Origin: Melampsora larici-populina 98AG31
Lineage: Eukaryota; Basidiomycota; Pucciniomycetes; Pucciniales; Melampsoraceae
DNA length: 64,000 bases
Reading direction: 5' to 3'
Assembly: GCF_000204055.1 (NCBI RefSeq)
Contig: NW_006768776.1
Span: 927,204-991,203 of the forward strand
A model generated the notes under the pieces. That model saw only the letters and a program-made list of their open reading frames with translations, did no database searches and had not been told where the DNA came from. This document shows positions 45,380 to 58,194 of the stretch, piece after piece; within the stretch, counting starts at the first letter, position 1, and each line of letters begins with the position of its first letter. Made by a program: the position numbers and the translations under genes.

Positions 45380-46960
45380 TTAAGTCCTTACAGTCCCATT
45401 GTTGAACGCAAAGAATCTCTTGGCTTCAGACTTTGTCTGGCCGGTCACCGGATCAATTGTCTCTTTCCCACCGCCGGCTACGTACAGGTTCTTGGCAAAC
45501 TTCCGCTCTCCGTTATTCTTGATGTCTTCTTTTGCTTCTTGTAAGATATCTTTGTGAAGATATCCTGCATCAATCATCACATGTCATCCTTTGCTTTTCT
45601 TTACAACCATCACAACTAGTCTGACTTTCATACAGTATCTGAGTGCAATCATCCAGCACTTCTTTGACCTCTCAATGTGTACTACATTTTCTTTCTGCCT
45701 TCTGAACATGTTTTCCGCCATTGGTTTGTTATATTCCGTCTCTAGGTAATTGATGAATAGATCCATCGTGTCTGTCCAGAAACCATAAGTCATCAGCAGT
45801 TCTTCAAGTTTTGGTGGTACTAGTCCTGAGAAGGTTGCTGAAGAGTCATCTTCTTGAACTTCTTTCAAGGTCTTTGTATTCTTTTTTCCAACTTGTCTGT
45901 GATCTCTTTCAATCCTGGCCTGATCAAAAACGGCCAATTTGATGTATGCGTTCAGAGTTTTCATCTTGTTGTCAAAGTATGGTGTTAGCGGTAGCAGAAG
46001 TGATCCTTCAATAGGCTTTCCTATCATGTAGGTTATTCCATCTTCTGTTTCTGTAGAAATGTGTTCTTCCAATCAGTTCAGGCTAATTAGGTTTGTTATC
46101 TCTTGTGCACTTCTTACCTGATAAGGTGTTGCTGTCTACCTTGTCTGCCTTTTTGACTTTCTCCTCTTGGTCTTTAGTTTTTCTCTTCTTCCCTTTTGCG
46201 ACCTGCTTCACCAGTACGACTCCAGTTTTGCTCTTGCTTTTTCTTTTGCCACCTGTCACTAGGGACTTTGTTCTAGGACTTTTCACTGTTACCTCTGGTG
46301 AGAGCTCTCGCCTGTTTGCGGTTTCTGTCTCCTCCGGATTTCTAGCCCACTTCCTGGGTACGTTGTTCACAACATTGGTGGTTATGTGGTCCTGCTCTGC
46401 TTGGGTTGGATGGGCTCCTCCGTACATGCCATTCAACACTCTCAACATTTCTTCTGCCCTATCTGGGTTGCTGTAATAGTACTCATGCTCTGTTAGCTCC
46501 ATCCACTTTGCCCTTTTGGCATCACCATCATCTATCTCCAATGGATCAAAACAAGGTTTGTTTCAGTTGTTTTGGTTCCTTCATCTTTTCCTTTTTTGGA
46601 TGTTGATTCTACACTATTTTGGACTATTATTGTCCTTGTTGTTCTAGCATTACCATTCCATTTCCATCCTTTAGATGTTTTGGGTGCCTCAAAGGCTTTG
46701 GTTCCTTGGCAGGTGTTAACTTCTATGATAATTTCATATGTTTTATCCCTTTCTTTGTTCACAATATAGCTTGTGACATGCCTCGGTATTGAGTGACAAG
46801 ACTGCCTTTCTTAGTTGATTGGGGGTGTATGCATGAATTGAAAAGAAAAAGTAGAAAACAGGGGGGGCTTTGGGGAAGCGTATATGTATCTTTTTCAGGG
46901 TTGGCAAAAATGTGGTCGGATACACCACAGGGTGAATTTTGACTGGGACCAAGGTATCCC
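45380..46960 (-). pseudogene. Gag-like protein of a DIRS/Ngaro-type retroelement, decayed
   Basis: Three minus-strand frames (46762-46541, 46541-46083, 46072-45380) form one degraded gene: a Lys-rich N-terminal half (DPLEIDDGDAKRAKWMELTE, many KRKSKSK-type runs), then PKLEELLMTYGFWTDTMDLF with INYLETEYNKPMAENMFRRQ and KCWMIALRYCMKVR. The last part resembles the core of YR-retrotransposon gag proteins of basidiomycetes (W..A...f..yl...P.....Y...i......w..A..Y....R), judged by eye. Frameshifts near 46541 and stops near 46075 show decay. No RT or RNase H was found nearby. Could be another element's ORF1. Confidence 0.35.
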
Positions 46961-46969
46961 CACAACAGC

Positions 46970-49300
46970 CCGTTGTGGAGAATGCGGTGACAGTAGGGTG
47001 ATCAAGACCATGTGGCCCTCACCCAAGCTTGTCACCTATCCTACACGTTAGCGTAACATGAATTAGCGGGTGAGCTGATGTGTGTGAGCGCAACCTGTTA
47101 GCCATGTGCTCAGCAACTCAAGCAGCTTGGATGGCTTGAATTCTTAATTGATTTTGTACTTGTACACTTTTTATTTTCTGAGGGACAGTGACATCACTGG
47201 ATCTCACTCTCAACTTTGTTTATCAACCAACCCACTGGCCAAATACCTTTTCTCAATTCTCTGACCACTCAACCACTTCCAATTTTTTTCTCCTCCCAAC
47301 AATCTCCTCCCTTGAGCTTACTTTGCATCTGTTCAACAGTATGCAAGGGGTTGTTATTATTGTCTATTCACAATGGCACGAATTCAGGTAAATAATTCAC
47401 ATTTGCATCATCATTCATTCTCTTTTCAATCTCAATAACAAATGCTCATCAACTGTTTCTTCATAAATCCAATTCAATGGGCGATTATCCGATCTTCTTG
47501 CTCTCTCAATGCATTCTGCACCTCAACAAGTTACTGGGCTTTGAGATTAGCCAAGTCATTGGATGTGAAAATTCAGCACAATTACAATATACCAATTGGC
47601 TGAAGTTTATCCCAATTGACTCTCTTTTGGCCATTCAAGATGCCATCACCAATCTTTATCAGAAGGTCCTGTCCACCTTCTGAGTCTTACCTACAAAGCC
47701 TTAACAATCACGCCAAGTGTTGAAACTTTCAACTTTGTCACACTGACCCGGATGACTTTCTTGATCAACCAAACCGGGATCAAAGGTCTTACCTTGTGAA
47801 AGCATTCAGGCGGGTGGTGGATTGCATGTCACACAAAGACACTTGTGGTTGACAATGAGGATGATGTTGGACCTATCAATCCTAGTTGGCTTTGAAGGCT
47901 CTTTTTCTTTTGCTGTGCATCTTCTTGGGCCTTGTAGAAATTCTCTTCCTTGTTTATCTCTTTCCTCTCTTGATTTGTCTATGTTTCCATACATCAGTAC
48001 ATTGTTTAATGGTTTTCTATGTTGTGTCAGCTTCAGGTCTCACATTCAGTCATATCTACAACATTATTTCCTTTGATACAAGGATCCCCATCACCTTCAG
48101 ATCTATTTTAGTTTATTTGATCGTTTCTCTCTCTATTTTCCAACTATGCTCTCCCAATCTTATCCTTCCTACTAGCTTGATATATGTATGTAGTATTTGA
48201 GGATATTTTCCAATTCAAATAGTAGATGAACTATACACACAATTCTGTCAGCAAAAAAACAGCCAAGCTCAATTTGAGCGGGCTGGCTATTAAGACAAAA
48301 TAATGTGCAATGAGCACTGAGGGGAATCACTCAACCTGTCATTGGGTGATCAAGCTTGCACAATTGTCATGTCAGATAGCTCACCTTGTCACTGTGTGAG
48401 TCATTTCACCTGGTTATGATGTGCGTTGCTCACCTTGCTATGATAAAGGTCAGATTGGGTTAAGCTCACACTGGTTGGCATGTGTAACTCACGTCGGGTA
48501 TGGCAATGTAGACAGCACATATTTCAATGGCAGAGCAAAATCTCATGTGCCACCAGCCCTGTGGTGTAGGTGGTGGTGTACAGGAGGTACAGAATTTAAA
48601 ATGGAAAATAACTGTTCTTGTTCTGTCACTCACTGTGTTCTGTGTCAGCGCTTGACTCTCCTCTCTATCCTTCTGCATCCTTTCCTTTGTCTCCTCTCCT
48701 AGCCTCCTTTCCCGCTTGTCCACTGTGTCCACCAGAAAATTTCTTGACGTCAAGATTGTAATGTACTACAAAGGGCCCCCTTTGGAGTGGGTGACATTCT
48801 TGATGTCAAGAACCTCTCTGGAGGATGCAGTGGTCCCTCCTTTCCTCCTGGCTGTCCTGAGGACGTGCTTGCCTCCAGTTGCGCTTGGGCTTCTTGTTGT
48901 TGTTTGTCTTGACTTTGTCCGTTGCTCTGCTGCTCTGGTTGGGTATCGTTACTTGTACCTTCATCCTTGTTGGATTTTTTCTTGCTGTGTGTTTCTACTT
49001 TCAAAGTTGTTTTCTGTTTATTAACTATTTTGATTTTCGTTCCTGCTGCTACTACCATATTCTTCGCGGCTTCAATGTCTTTGGTGAATGACAACATTTT
49101 GAGATATATAAAAAACAAAATTGAAATGAGTTAAGTATATAAAAATGTTGAAAAGTAGAATTTCTGAGAGTGCAAAATTGTTTGAGCTGTAAATCTCTTC
49201 TCTGTTCTTTGGGCAGAGCTGTACATGAGCTATACCATCACCTCACGACTTAGACCTTGATTATGGACCTAAGCCTTAAGCTGTGCCTTCATTTATTCAA
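46970..49300. other. Transposon debris without a readable gene
   Basis: Several 60-100 codon frames. The minus-strand frame 49118-48750 (VETHSKKKSNKDEGT, then Gln/Glu/Ser-rich sequence) resembles the Lys-rich part of the gag-like ORF at 46.6 kb (TSKKGKDEGTKTTETN) and may be a second fragment of it. A 68-codon frame at 47477-47683 is unrecognised. Confidence 0.3.
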
Positions 49301-49306
49301 AGCTCT

Positions 49307-49990
49307 TTCATCAGCTCCATCCTACAAAACTTTGTAGTACATACTGGAGTGGAGTGATGGGTCAAGGACAATGCAAGTAAAACTTATGCGGAGACTTGCA
49401 CATGTATGAGACAAGGATGTTGGGCAAGTCTGAGCCTTCATCACATTTTCTGAAAGAGGTCAAGTTAGTTTTCTTTCTTGGCAATTGTAGATTTTCAAAG
49501 TCTTGTTTATGCAAAACTTCTCTTGTTTAGAAAAACTTGAACCAGTAAAGGATTCTTTAACTTCCATAGGTTCTGTTAAAAAAACAGGAATGATCAGTTT
49601 CAAACATAGATAAGGAACCTTTGACAAAATGCATTTTTAAATTGAAAGCAACATCTTTGAACAAAATCCCAAGATGTAATGCCTACTAGGATAAATAATT
49701 TTTCCAACAATAAACAACACCCTATCTGACCCTAAACTGCCTATACAGGTATTTTCAAAAGAGTGATTAAGTAAAAGATGAGTGGAAAAAAAATTGAAAT
49801 TGATAGGGGGGTTCAACACCATTGAGAATATTCTTCCTCCTTCCTTTGAACAAGTGCCAAAGTTGCTCAAAGGAGGGTACTTGTAAGTGACACATCAGTT
49901 GCTACATGAATCCATGTTACAAGTGTTAAGAAGATAGAATCATTTGGACTGGTTTAAAGGAGGAAACTTTTGTGATTCCTTGCGAAAAAA
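49307..49990 (+). repeat. Dispersed repeat family R1, copy 2
   Basis: Second copy of 39255-39940. It is cut at its right end by the Harbinger element at 50000, showing that the repeat was present first. Confidence 0.7.
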
Positions 49991-50189
49991 GTGTGTAGTA
50001 GTGGTCTTTAAAACTCGTGTTCGGTGTCCCAGAAGTGTCCAGAAGTGACATCCAGAACCTTCTGGGACACCCCCAAAATAAATTTGGGGTGTTTGGAATT
50101 TTCGAAAGTTTATCTACATAAGTAATAAATATGCACAGTTGTATGGATCTGCAACCAATCCATCTTGTATCCACCTAAGTCCCATTCAA

Positions 50190-52979
50190 ATGGCCCATAT
50201 GCCCTCATCCCACTCCCACTCCGATCTTTCCTGGACTCCTTCAAATTCATCGATCACAGGCCAGGCACCAATTGGAGCTTATTCATATGCCTTGGTCTCG
50301 CCGAGTCTCAATCCACATATCAACCCACATATCTCGCCAGCAATTGTCTCACCAGCAATCAATCCACATCTTTCTCAAGCTATCAACTCCCATCATATTT
50401 GGCCAATGATGTCTCCCACATCTTACCCATAGTCAATTCAATCTGCTCTTCAAGATTCACATCAAGAAACTTGAGAGTCTCCAGCAAGTCTTGATGAATC
50501 AACTTCTAAGCCTGGAAAAAGGACCCGAAAAAAAAAGAATCCAACGACAAGAACAACAACAAACCGCCATCTTCCCCTAGCCGTCCTCAAACCCAGTGGC
50601 GTACAGAGCTCAACAAGGACGGGAAGAGTCCCTTGTGGCTTGTGATTGAATGGCTGACTATGCCTGAAGGTGACGGGTTCTGTCTGGATTGGTGGAGGGG
50701 TCAAGGTGGAACAATTAAAAAGGCGAGAGTGGCCAAGGATATTGCAAATTACCTTGCTGTGAACGGTTTTCCAAATATACGCCCAACATCGGTTGAGCAG
50801 CAGGTTTGTGATTGGAGTATCTCTTTTGGTTACAAATGCTGATGAGTTTGGGTTTAGATCCGAGATCTTGAGAAGCACTTCCGGAACGCGCGGGATTTCC
50901 ATAAGGACACTGGTCAAGGTGTGAAAAAGACACTAATGGAGGATGTGTTGGCTGAAAAAGAAGAAAACGGTTACGAATCGGATAGTGAGGCATGGAAGGA
51001 ACTGCTGTCATCTGTCGAAGACAAGTTTGAGGGTGAGTTTTAGTTCCATGTGCATAGGTTCAGGTTGATGTGTACCGCTAATGCTGATTGACTGCGTTTA
51101 ACGATTTGAACAGCGATGATTAAAAAGAAGTGCCTGTACTATGAAGAGATGGTTCCTGCCTTTGGACGGCGACAGGCAAACTCGCCAGATGATATACAAG
51201 AGTCTAACAATGTGATAGATTTAGATGATATCTTACCTAATCATAACAATAGTGAATCTTTAAATTATTCAGCAAAAGATCAAGTAGAAGGCATTGAGTC
51301 AGATCAATTCAAAGAAAATAATTATGATAATTTCAATCAATTACTTGAAGGTGTTCATGAGAGTCCTCGATTCGATAATTTAACTGACTGTGACAACAAT
51401 CATTGTAGTGAGAGTCAAAAAACCAATCTTTTTCAAACATCTGGGTCTTCTAGTCAAGTAGTGAATAGTCAACAAGACACTGATTCCAATGTTCTTATCA
51501 AATCAAAGGGTTGTCAATCATCACCTTGTAAAAGCTCAATCGTGGATTCTAAAACTGCAGTCTCAAACAAATCACGTATGAATTCCGGCCCAGCTTCATC
51601 ACTTTTAGCAAGTCATTTGCCTTCCCGGGAAGAACATGAGGCTGAGTGGGCATTTAAAATGAGTTACATGAAGGCTGAACAAGAGGCGAGAAAGTCTGAG
51701 GTATCATCTGCCAACGAACTGTCTGAAGCAATTACCAAATCTTTGAATCCCGAAATTGATGAAGACACTCGTTCTATCCAACAACTCAAAATGAAAAGGG
51801 AGGCGCTAGAATTACAGCAAGCTCAAATCGAATTCAATGAAAAAAACTTTGGAAGAGACAAAGAGCCTCAAGCGAAGTCGTGAGGCACTTGAACTGGATA
51901 AAATGGAGAGAGACTTAGAGAGTCTGTGAGCTACTAGCTTCTTTTAGGCTAGTAAATCACTAAGAAAAGGGTATAAACTCGTAGGGATTATGATCTACAG
52001 AGTTTATAAGCGGAAAAACAAGGTTCTGGCCCTATACTTGTAACAAACAAGTATAGACTGCAGTTAGAGGACCTTTAAAGAAAGGCTTTTCTAGGGATTT
52101 GAGTTAATGCGCACTGAATCTTCAGTGACTTCCCTTAACCAATTATCTTTCTGACTAGAAATAAAATGATTAAGAACACTAAATTCCTTTATAGTGTTTA
52201 GTACTTTACACTCTGACTAATAGAGGTACTACGAAGGTTTAAAGTTTCTTGGTCTGATCAAATCCCAATCAGATCAAGCAGCACTTAAGGATCCTACTTC
52301 CTTAATAGTTTGATTCCACGAATGGTAATCAACAACTATGACAATATTGTGTTCAAGAACAAACACAATAAACAAGATTGAGAACCACAAGATCAAGATA
52401 ACAATCACAAATAAGATAGTAAAGTTCACTTTACGAAAAGCTTATAATCTAGTTGGTGATGAGGATTTATTGAATAATAAAAAGTGTTAAATTGTAATGT
52501 GATGATGTTTCTAAATTTCGCATATTCAGAGTTTTTATAGTCTGAAGTTTGAAGATCTTATGCGCACAATTTGTGGTTCCAAGGTTAGGTTTTTATTACA
52601 TATAGGTATTAACCTTTTTACTTGGTTACATACATGTTACAGCTGTGAAATGTATGTAATCTTAGGACATGTAAAAGACGTGTACTTACACAGTCTTTTA
52701 CATACCTTTTACATATGTTACATATGTTAATTCATATGTATTTTGACTCTTGAAACTGAGTCTGAGTTGTAATTATTGTTTTTTAAGGTTTTTCTTATTT
52801 TTACATGTCAGCCTTTGGTACTATGGTTCAGTACTCAGGGCTGACAGAGTCAGAAAAAGAAGGATCACATGGATGATATTTCCATGCAAGGTCGTCTTTA
52901 CAAAGAGTATATGGACAACTTTCAGATGAGTTGGTCTGAAGCTAAAAAAACGGTGGACAAAATGATTGATAACAATTAA
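50190..52979 (+). pseudogene. Harbinger SANT/Myb-like DNA-binding protein, split by a solo LTR
   Basis: The accessory protein of PIF/Harbinger elements, which binds DNA and brings the transposase to the nucleus. Pieces: a Pro/Ser/His-rich start (MAHMPSSHSHSDL), the Trp-rich LWLVIEWLTMPEGDGFCLDW and RVAKDIANYLAVNGFPNIRP region (SANT-like), RNARDFHKDTGQGV, then an acidic/Asn-rich middle and a C-terminal coiled-coil. Frameshifts occur near an A9 run (about 50527) and an A7 run (about 51838). At 51924 a 922-bp solo LTR interrupts codons for DLES; after removing it and one duplicated GAGTC, the frame continues as QKKKDHMDDISMQGRLYKEY and stops at 52979. Confidence 0.65.
51925..52846 (+). mobile_element. 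Solo LTR (922 bp) with GAGTC target duplication
   Basis: Begins TGTGAGCTACTAGC and ends CAGGGCTGACA, so TG...CA. GAGTC is present at 51920-51924 and 52847-52851. No internal retrotransposon sequence remains, so it arose by LTR-LTR recombination. It interrupts the coding sequence of the SANT-like gene. A related LTR end is at 44664. Confidence 0.88.
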
Positions 52980-53266
52980 AAATATTAAATGAAGTATAAT
53001 CATGTCCAACCTTTTTGGTTCAAGACAACTGAGCTTATCCATGACACCAACTTTTTTTTAAAACAAGTTATTTCAAACTTATCACTTTTTCCCTTATATT
53101 TCTCTACTTTTATACACTCATCTGAGCAAATAAAATGACTTATGTTATATTTTTCAATCTTGTCTTATTTACACACACGAGTTAAAAATATTAAAAACAA
53201 CTTGTATTCAAACATCTCTTGTGTTCACAGAAGTTTAAAATTGTTTTAAAACACGTCATAACAATT

Positions 53267-53790
53267 AGGGCGGTTCAAGAAGGGCTTTTACAGCCCTTTT
53301 TTATATTTTACATCTTGTTTGGGGTCTGTAAATTTTAAGTATAATTTCAAGGTCGTGAACCACCTTTAGAGGTGGTTCACGGTTTGGCGATCTTGTAATC
53401 GGCCTTAAAATTTTTAAATTCTGTCCCTGAATTTCCAAAAGACAGGGACAATTGAGCCGAAAAAAAGAATTACTTCTATTCTTTCTTTTTTTGTTCCTGG
53501 ATTCTGACGATTCTTGGTCAAGAAAGGACCTCGTTTTCTTGTCTTTTTTTTCTCAGTGGCTTCCTCTTTCATTAACAAAAATTCTGTACAAAAACACAAG
53601 AAAACAAAAAAGAAAACAAAGCCAAAAAAAGAACGGTTGGGACTGTGTTCCTGAATTTACAAAGCTGTAAAACATAAGTTTACAGCATTTGCCGCTTTGC
53701 GATCAAGCTTTTTAAGGATTGAGCAACCTTAAAAAGACTGATCGCGACTCGGCGACCACGTGGCTCGCGGTTCTCTTCTTGAACCGCCCT
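53267..53790. mobile_element. MITE nested in the Harbinger element
   Basis: The ends AGGGCGGTTCAAGAAG and CTTCTTGAACCGCCCT are perfect inverses, with ATT outside each end. The 524-bp interior holds hairpins, for example GTGAACCACCT TTAG AGGTGGTTCAC at about 53354-53379. No coding potential. Confidence 0.7.
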
Positions 53791-54242
53791 ATTGTTTCTT
53801 GTGAAATTTATCTCTTTCTAGTGTTTATTCATTAAAATTGTGAGGTGATCACTACTCACTGTGCTTATTGATGGATTTTCATCTTATGTATGTGAAGTGA
53901 GACGACTGGCTCATTTCCTTTTTTCTCAAAAAAAAAGAAAGACACATTGGATTTCATAAAAATTTTGGTGAAATGAAAACAAAATACAACTTTATTTTAA
54001 CCATGTGTGTATCCAGTGGATTTAAATTTGGAAGTACCCAAATTAATCCTATACGATTTACTTATTTTTTTTAAAAAGAACCAAAAAAACTAATACTTGT
54101 GAAAATCAGAAGCAACAATTGCTACCTACCTTGTAAATTTGCTTCCTAAGGGCAAGTGTTCAAACGAGAAAAAAAATCAAAAAAAGGTCTCATTACATCA
54201 CAGAAAATATAAGAGTGAGGTAGATCACTTACTGACAACTGA

Positions 54243-55362
54243 TCATTCGTGTCCCATTAGGCTACAAAAATTGCAAAAGACCAGTCTTCTTAATGACTCA
54301 TTGTTATCTGCAAGGACTTCATCAACAACCCCGACGTTCTCTTCTGCATTTTGACGCTCCTCTTCTCGCTTGGCTGGGGTTGGGAGACCATATGTGAAAG
54401 CGCTGTGTTCGTTTTCATCCAATAAGAAGTTATGAAGGAGACAACATGTCATAAGCAGGGCATTTAAATGCTTCATAGATTGTTTATCTCGCAAGAGAAG
54501 CCGACATTCTTTCAGCATCTGGAATCTGGACTTGAGCATTCCGTTGACATGTTCAATGGCTGATTGTGCCTCACTGAGGACTTTGTTGAAGGCATTCTTG
54601 AGTCCAGGAAGTTTGCAGGCTGAATTTCTTTTGAAAACAGGCAAAGTGCACTTCGAAGCACTATAACCGGAATCTGCAATCAGATACTCACCCTCATTGA
54701 AGTAATCACCAGGGTGACACCAAATCTAATGAATCATATCATCAGTCCATGACAGGATGATATGATTTAAATGAACACTTACCAAGGATGTTCTGAGCAC
54801 TCTTTGGTCATGGACACTTCCACACCAACCGTGGCGAGCAAACGTGATCCGATGCCGATGATTGCACACAAGCATTGAATTGACTCCGTAAAAGTACTTA
54901 TGGTTCCAGTAATCCTCTTTGCAATTTACCGGGCCAAAAGCTAACGGGATAAGTGTTCCTTCTATAAACCCCACACAACCCTTCAGAACAGGGTGTTTTT
55001 GACAGAGCTTGTTTGAAATAAGTTTCTGCTCATTTTCGGATGGCCAGGAGAGGAATTGTGGTTGCAATTCAAGATAGCGGCTACACATCTCCAAGTATAG
55101 TTTTCTACACTTCCATCTGTTGTGGAAACGGAAAGATGTTAATGCCGAGATGATGTACTTGAAATATATATGAGCACCCACCTGAAACACCTAATAAGTT
55201 GCCTATGAGGGCCACTTGTCCGCCATTTCCTGACAACCCCAAGTTCGCTAGAGCAACCAGAAGTTGCAACTCAACCTGTGCTTGAGGATTACTTGAGGTG
55301 TTTTTGAACACTTGACTATCTTCGATGTAACCCAAAAGCGTGATGAAGCTACCTTTTTTCAT
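54243..55362 (-). pseudogene. PIF/Harbinger DDE transposase
   Basis: Three minus-strand exons. Exon 1 (from about 55362) has MKKGSFITLLGYIEDSQVFK and a helix-turn-helix-like LQLLVALANLGLSGNGGQVA. Exon 2 (about 55145-54780) carries KGCVGFIEGTLIPLAFGP, EDYWNHKYFYGVNSMLVC and RHGWCGSVHDQRVLRTS. Exon 3 has YLIADSGYSASKCTLPVFKR, LSEAQSAIEHVNGMLKSRFQ (third acidic residue) and MTCCLLHNFLLDE. In DDE_4 proteins the first catalytic residue is Asp in a DGT motif; here it reads EGT, which should impair catalysis. The divergent SANT gene upstream completes the standard two-gene layout. Confidence 0.8.
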
Positions 55363-56039
55363 TTGCGCCTAATCACATCCTCAAATAGGATATTAAGAAC
55401 ACAGTTAGAAGCTAATACCAAAAAAACAAACTTGAGAAATGAGATAGCTTGCCACTTTTATGAACGTAACCTCAGGAGCATGCATCATTGCGACGAAGAG
55501 TTCTTGTGAATGATCACGTTCTCGGAGAGTTCTCAAAGCCAGGTATCGTCAATTCTCAATGCTTTCCAGTTCCGCCAACCAAACTTCCACTTCAGTCTTC
55601 TTCAAATCAAAGTCCATGAGGGGTTGAGTACTTCTACTCTTAAGTAAGAGAGACAAAGTCAAGCGCTGGATTGGTTGAAGACGAAGATTATCAGGTAATA
55701 AACAAGGCAGAAGGAGCAGGGTTGATAACAAAGATGAGCTTCTTGAGGAACAATTTGCTGGAGGTGTATAGTCGGTGGGGTAAGCTAGAAGGTGGCGTGA
55801 TACCCCTTTCAGAGCTGGGAGTACTTGCCGTCGTGCTGAGACTCGCGGCATCTTGGTGGGGTGAGTAGAGTCTTTGGATTCCAGAGGGTGCGAGGTGTTC
55901 TCAAATATCCCCAGAGGTGTCCACAAGTGACACCCCAAATTTATTCTGGGGGTGTCCCAGAAGGTTCTGGATGTCACTTCTGGACACTTCTGGGACACTG
56001 AACACGAGTTTTGAAGACCACTAGTGTACATTTAGGGGA

Positions 56040-56064
56040 CTAGAGACTATGCGGGCATGCCCGC
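56040..56064 (-). mobile_element. Possible Helitron 3' terminus, second
   Basis: On the minus strand the hairpin GCGGGC AT GCCCGC (56064-56051) is followed by ATAGTCT, then CTAG and T, as at 41563. It lies 19 bp beyond the right end of the Harbinger element. No Helitron protein was found to the right. Confidence 0.35.
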
Positions 56065-57425
56065 ACCAGTTCAATTGCCAACTTACTTGAAATATCTAAT
56101 TATGCAGTGAATTGAGCAACCAAACCTCAAAATTCCACAAATCATGAAAATAAACCCACCCAGGGTGATTGTCACAACATCGAGTCACAGAAGTTGAATG
56201 ATTTAGTGCCAGCACCCCTTGGAGGTGATCAAGAAGCTTGTCCAATATTTTATTATCACAGACAGGGAAATGCATGTTATCAATTGAATTTACACAACTT
56301 TGAACAAGCTCTCGTTTTTTTTGTAGTCATTAAATACAGTATGATTGGAGTAGTAAAAGCAGTCAGTAGCAGTGCCCACAAATTATCTGGTGGTTACACA
56401 TTTGAATAATTGCAAACGATCAAGACATGAGCATCACGTAGAGGACAAGTAGAAGTGCTATTCGTGGATAACTGTAACCAAAGTATAACATTAGCTTCAA
56501 TGGATAGATGAAACAGACACGTACAACTTTGTAGACGTCCATTCGACCGGAGACATGCAGGGTGCGAGCCTTGGCTTTGGTGGAAGAGGTAGAGTTGCTG
56601 GGGGAAATGATCCAGAAATAAAGGCAATGCAACAAGTAGATGTAAGGAGGTTAAAGTCGAGAGAAGAAAATTGAACAGATGTTAAGGTGGGCAACAAGAA
56701 TATTGCCGGGGAAGATTAAGCAAAGAGAAGAGAAAGTCAGACGAAGAGGTAGGGAAAAGACAATAAACAAGATTGTAGATAGGCAGTTTGGTTGTTGATG
56801 CCGAAAACACAATAATGAAGTTGTCAGATAGGCAATTTGGTTGTCGATGAGGAAAATGAGAAGGAGTGGGGCGACTGAAGGTAGAAGAAAGGTTCATGTA
56901 GAAGGCTCTTATATAGGCCAGTTAGACCAAATTGTGTGGTAGGCTGAAAAGCTTGTTCATTGAATTGGCGACATTAGATTCAACAATGGGCAAAATTCGG
57001 GATTGAAAATGGAAAGCAACAGAACAAAAGGGTGAACGGGAAAGCACTGCTATGATCCATAACGAAGACACAACGCAAACCTATAAGAGCATCCATAAAT
57101 AGGTAGGATCAAGAGACACAGTTCAATAGCAAATGAAAGGCCGAGGTTTCAAAGCAACACAACAAATAAGGCAGCAGGATCATGAAAAATGAACTCACAA
57201 ACACATGCAAAAATTGACAGAAAAGGATAAAACTATGACCATTAAAAGAAAATATATCAAAGCATGAAAAGAATAGAAGCGGAGCGAAGTGAAGTGAAAG
57301 TGGTAACCATAAAACATATAAAAGCATTAAAAAAAGAGCCGGACCAAAGAGAACGGTACTTCATGCGAGTTGATTCCACGTATTTATATTTTAGATACAA
57401 AGTTAAAACTGGGATTTTTTGGATT
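56065..57425. other. No supported gene
   Basis: Several overlapping minus-strand frames of about 70 codons (56394-56897, 57109-57327) without domains. Purine-rich plus strand. It might be a Helitron body or old transposon. Confidence 0.35.
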
Positions 57426-57426
57426 T

Positions 57427-58190
57427 TACTAAAAGCAGCCCCCCCTTCAAAGGCTTGACCGCCCCCTTTTAGTCGGGGAAGAAGAATACAATATAAAAAC
57501 GGCTGTCAGTTATTGATCCGTGTGAATGCAAAACTGAACATCAAGGGGGCGGTCTTGAATTCAGGTGAAATGGAAGCCAATCGTTAAAAGCATCGTTATC
57601 ACCTCCTCCTGCTTTCATGGCTCAAGATCTGTTGTTGGACTTGGTGCTTGGTGATTCAAAAATCTCCTTCCCTGGCGTTGTTTACAATCACAAATTTCCT
57701 CTTGCCCCCCTTTCGCAGTGATTGATAAATATTTCTACTTCTTCCTTGTTCTTTCTTGTGATGATTGAACACATGCGCACGTAAAGAAAATCGATTGGTA
57801 ATAACCGAAGCAAAGATTTGATTGATAATGATAAGATCCTTCATTAGATCAAGGTTATATGTTACACCTCACATTCAGACCAAAATGTATCATGGTTGAT
57901 AAGTGATGATGAAACACAATTGGATATTTCATTGCTTCATCGTCATCATCATATAGAGAAAGTCGATCAGAAGAACATGCGTTATCAGGTGTTGCCTCTG
58001 CCATGCCAGAGACTGGAAGCAAGATAGTATCAATAGCATTCTGTAGCATCTCATCCAGTTTCCATTTCACCTGAATTCAAGACCGCCCCCTATGTGTTGT
58101 TTTGAATTCACACATATTCACACGCTTTTGTATTGTAAACGTCTTCCCCGACTAAAAGGGGGCGGTCAACCCTTCAGAGGGGGGGCTGCT
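57427..58190. mobile_element. Element with double nested inverted repeats
   Basis: Outer arms: AAAAGCAGCCCCCCCTTC at the left and its inverse GGGGGCTGCTTTTA at the right, both continuing through GACCGCCCCCTTTTAGTCGG to GGGAAGA. Inner arms: GGGGGCGGTCTTGAATTCAG at about 57545 and its inverse CTGAATTCAAGACCGCCCCC at about 58071-58090. Between the inner arms a minus-strand frame of 71 codons (58070-57855) is of unknown origin. Confidence 0.6.
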
Positions 58191-58194
58191 TTTA

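Larger units (their letters stand above)
50000..56021. mobile_element. PIF/Harbinger transposon (6.0 kb) with nested insertions
   Basis: Terminal inverted repeats start GTGGTCTTTAAAACTCGTGT at the left; the right end inverted is GTGGTCTTCAAAACTCGTGT. They extend about 100 bp through a block rich in internal palindromes (GTGTCCCAGAAGTGTCCAG, CTTCTGGGACACCCCC). AGT flanks both sides if one more base is counted in the TIR, compatible with a 3-bp target duplication. Inside are the two genes of the superfamily: a SANT/Myb-like ORF (plus) and a DDE transposase (minus). A solo LTR and a MITE are inserted within. Both genes show lesions, so the copy is non-autonomous now. Confidence 0.85.

Noticed and set aside
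51876..51928. The stop at about 51883 as the true end of the SANT-like protein
   Set aside because: The next frame continues the same Lys/Glu-rich helix and resumes beyond the solo LTR; a shift at the A7 run is the better reading.
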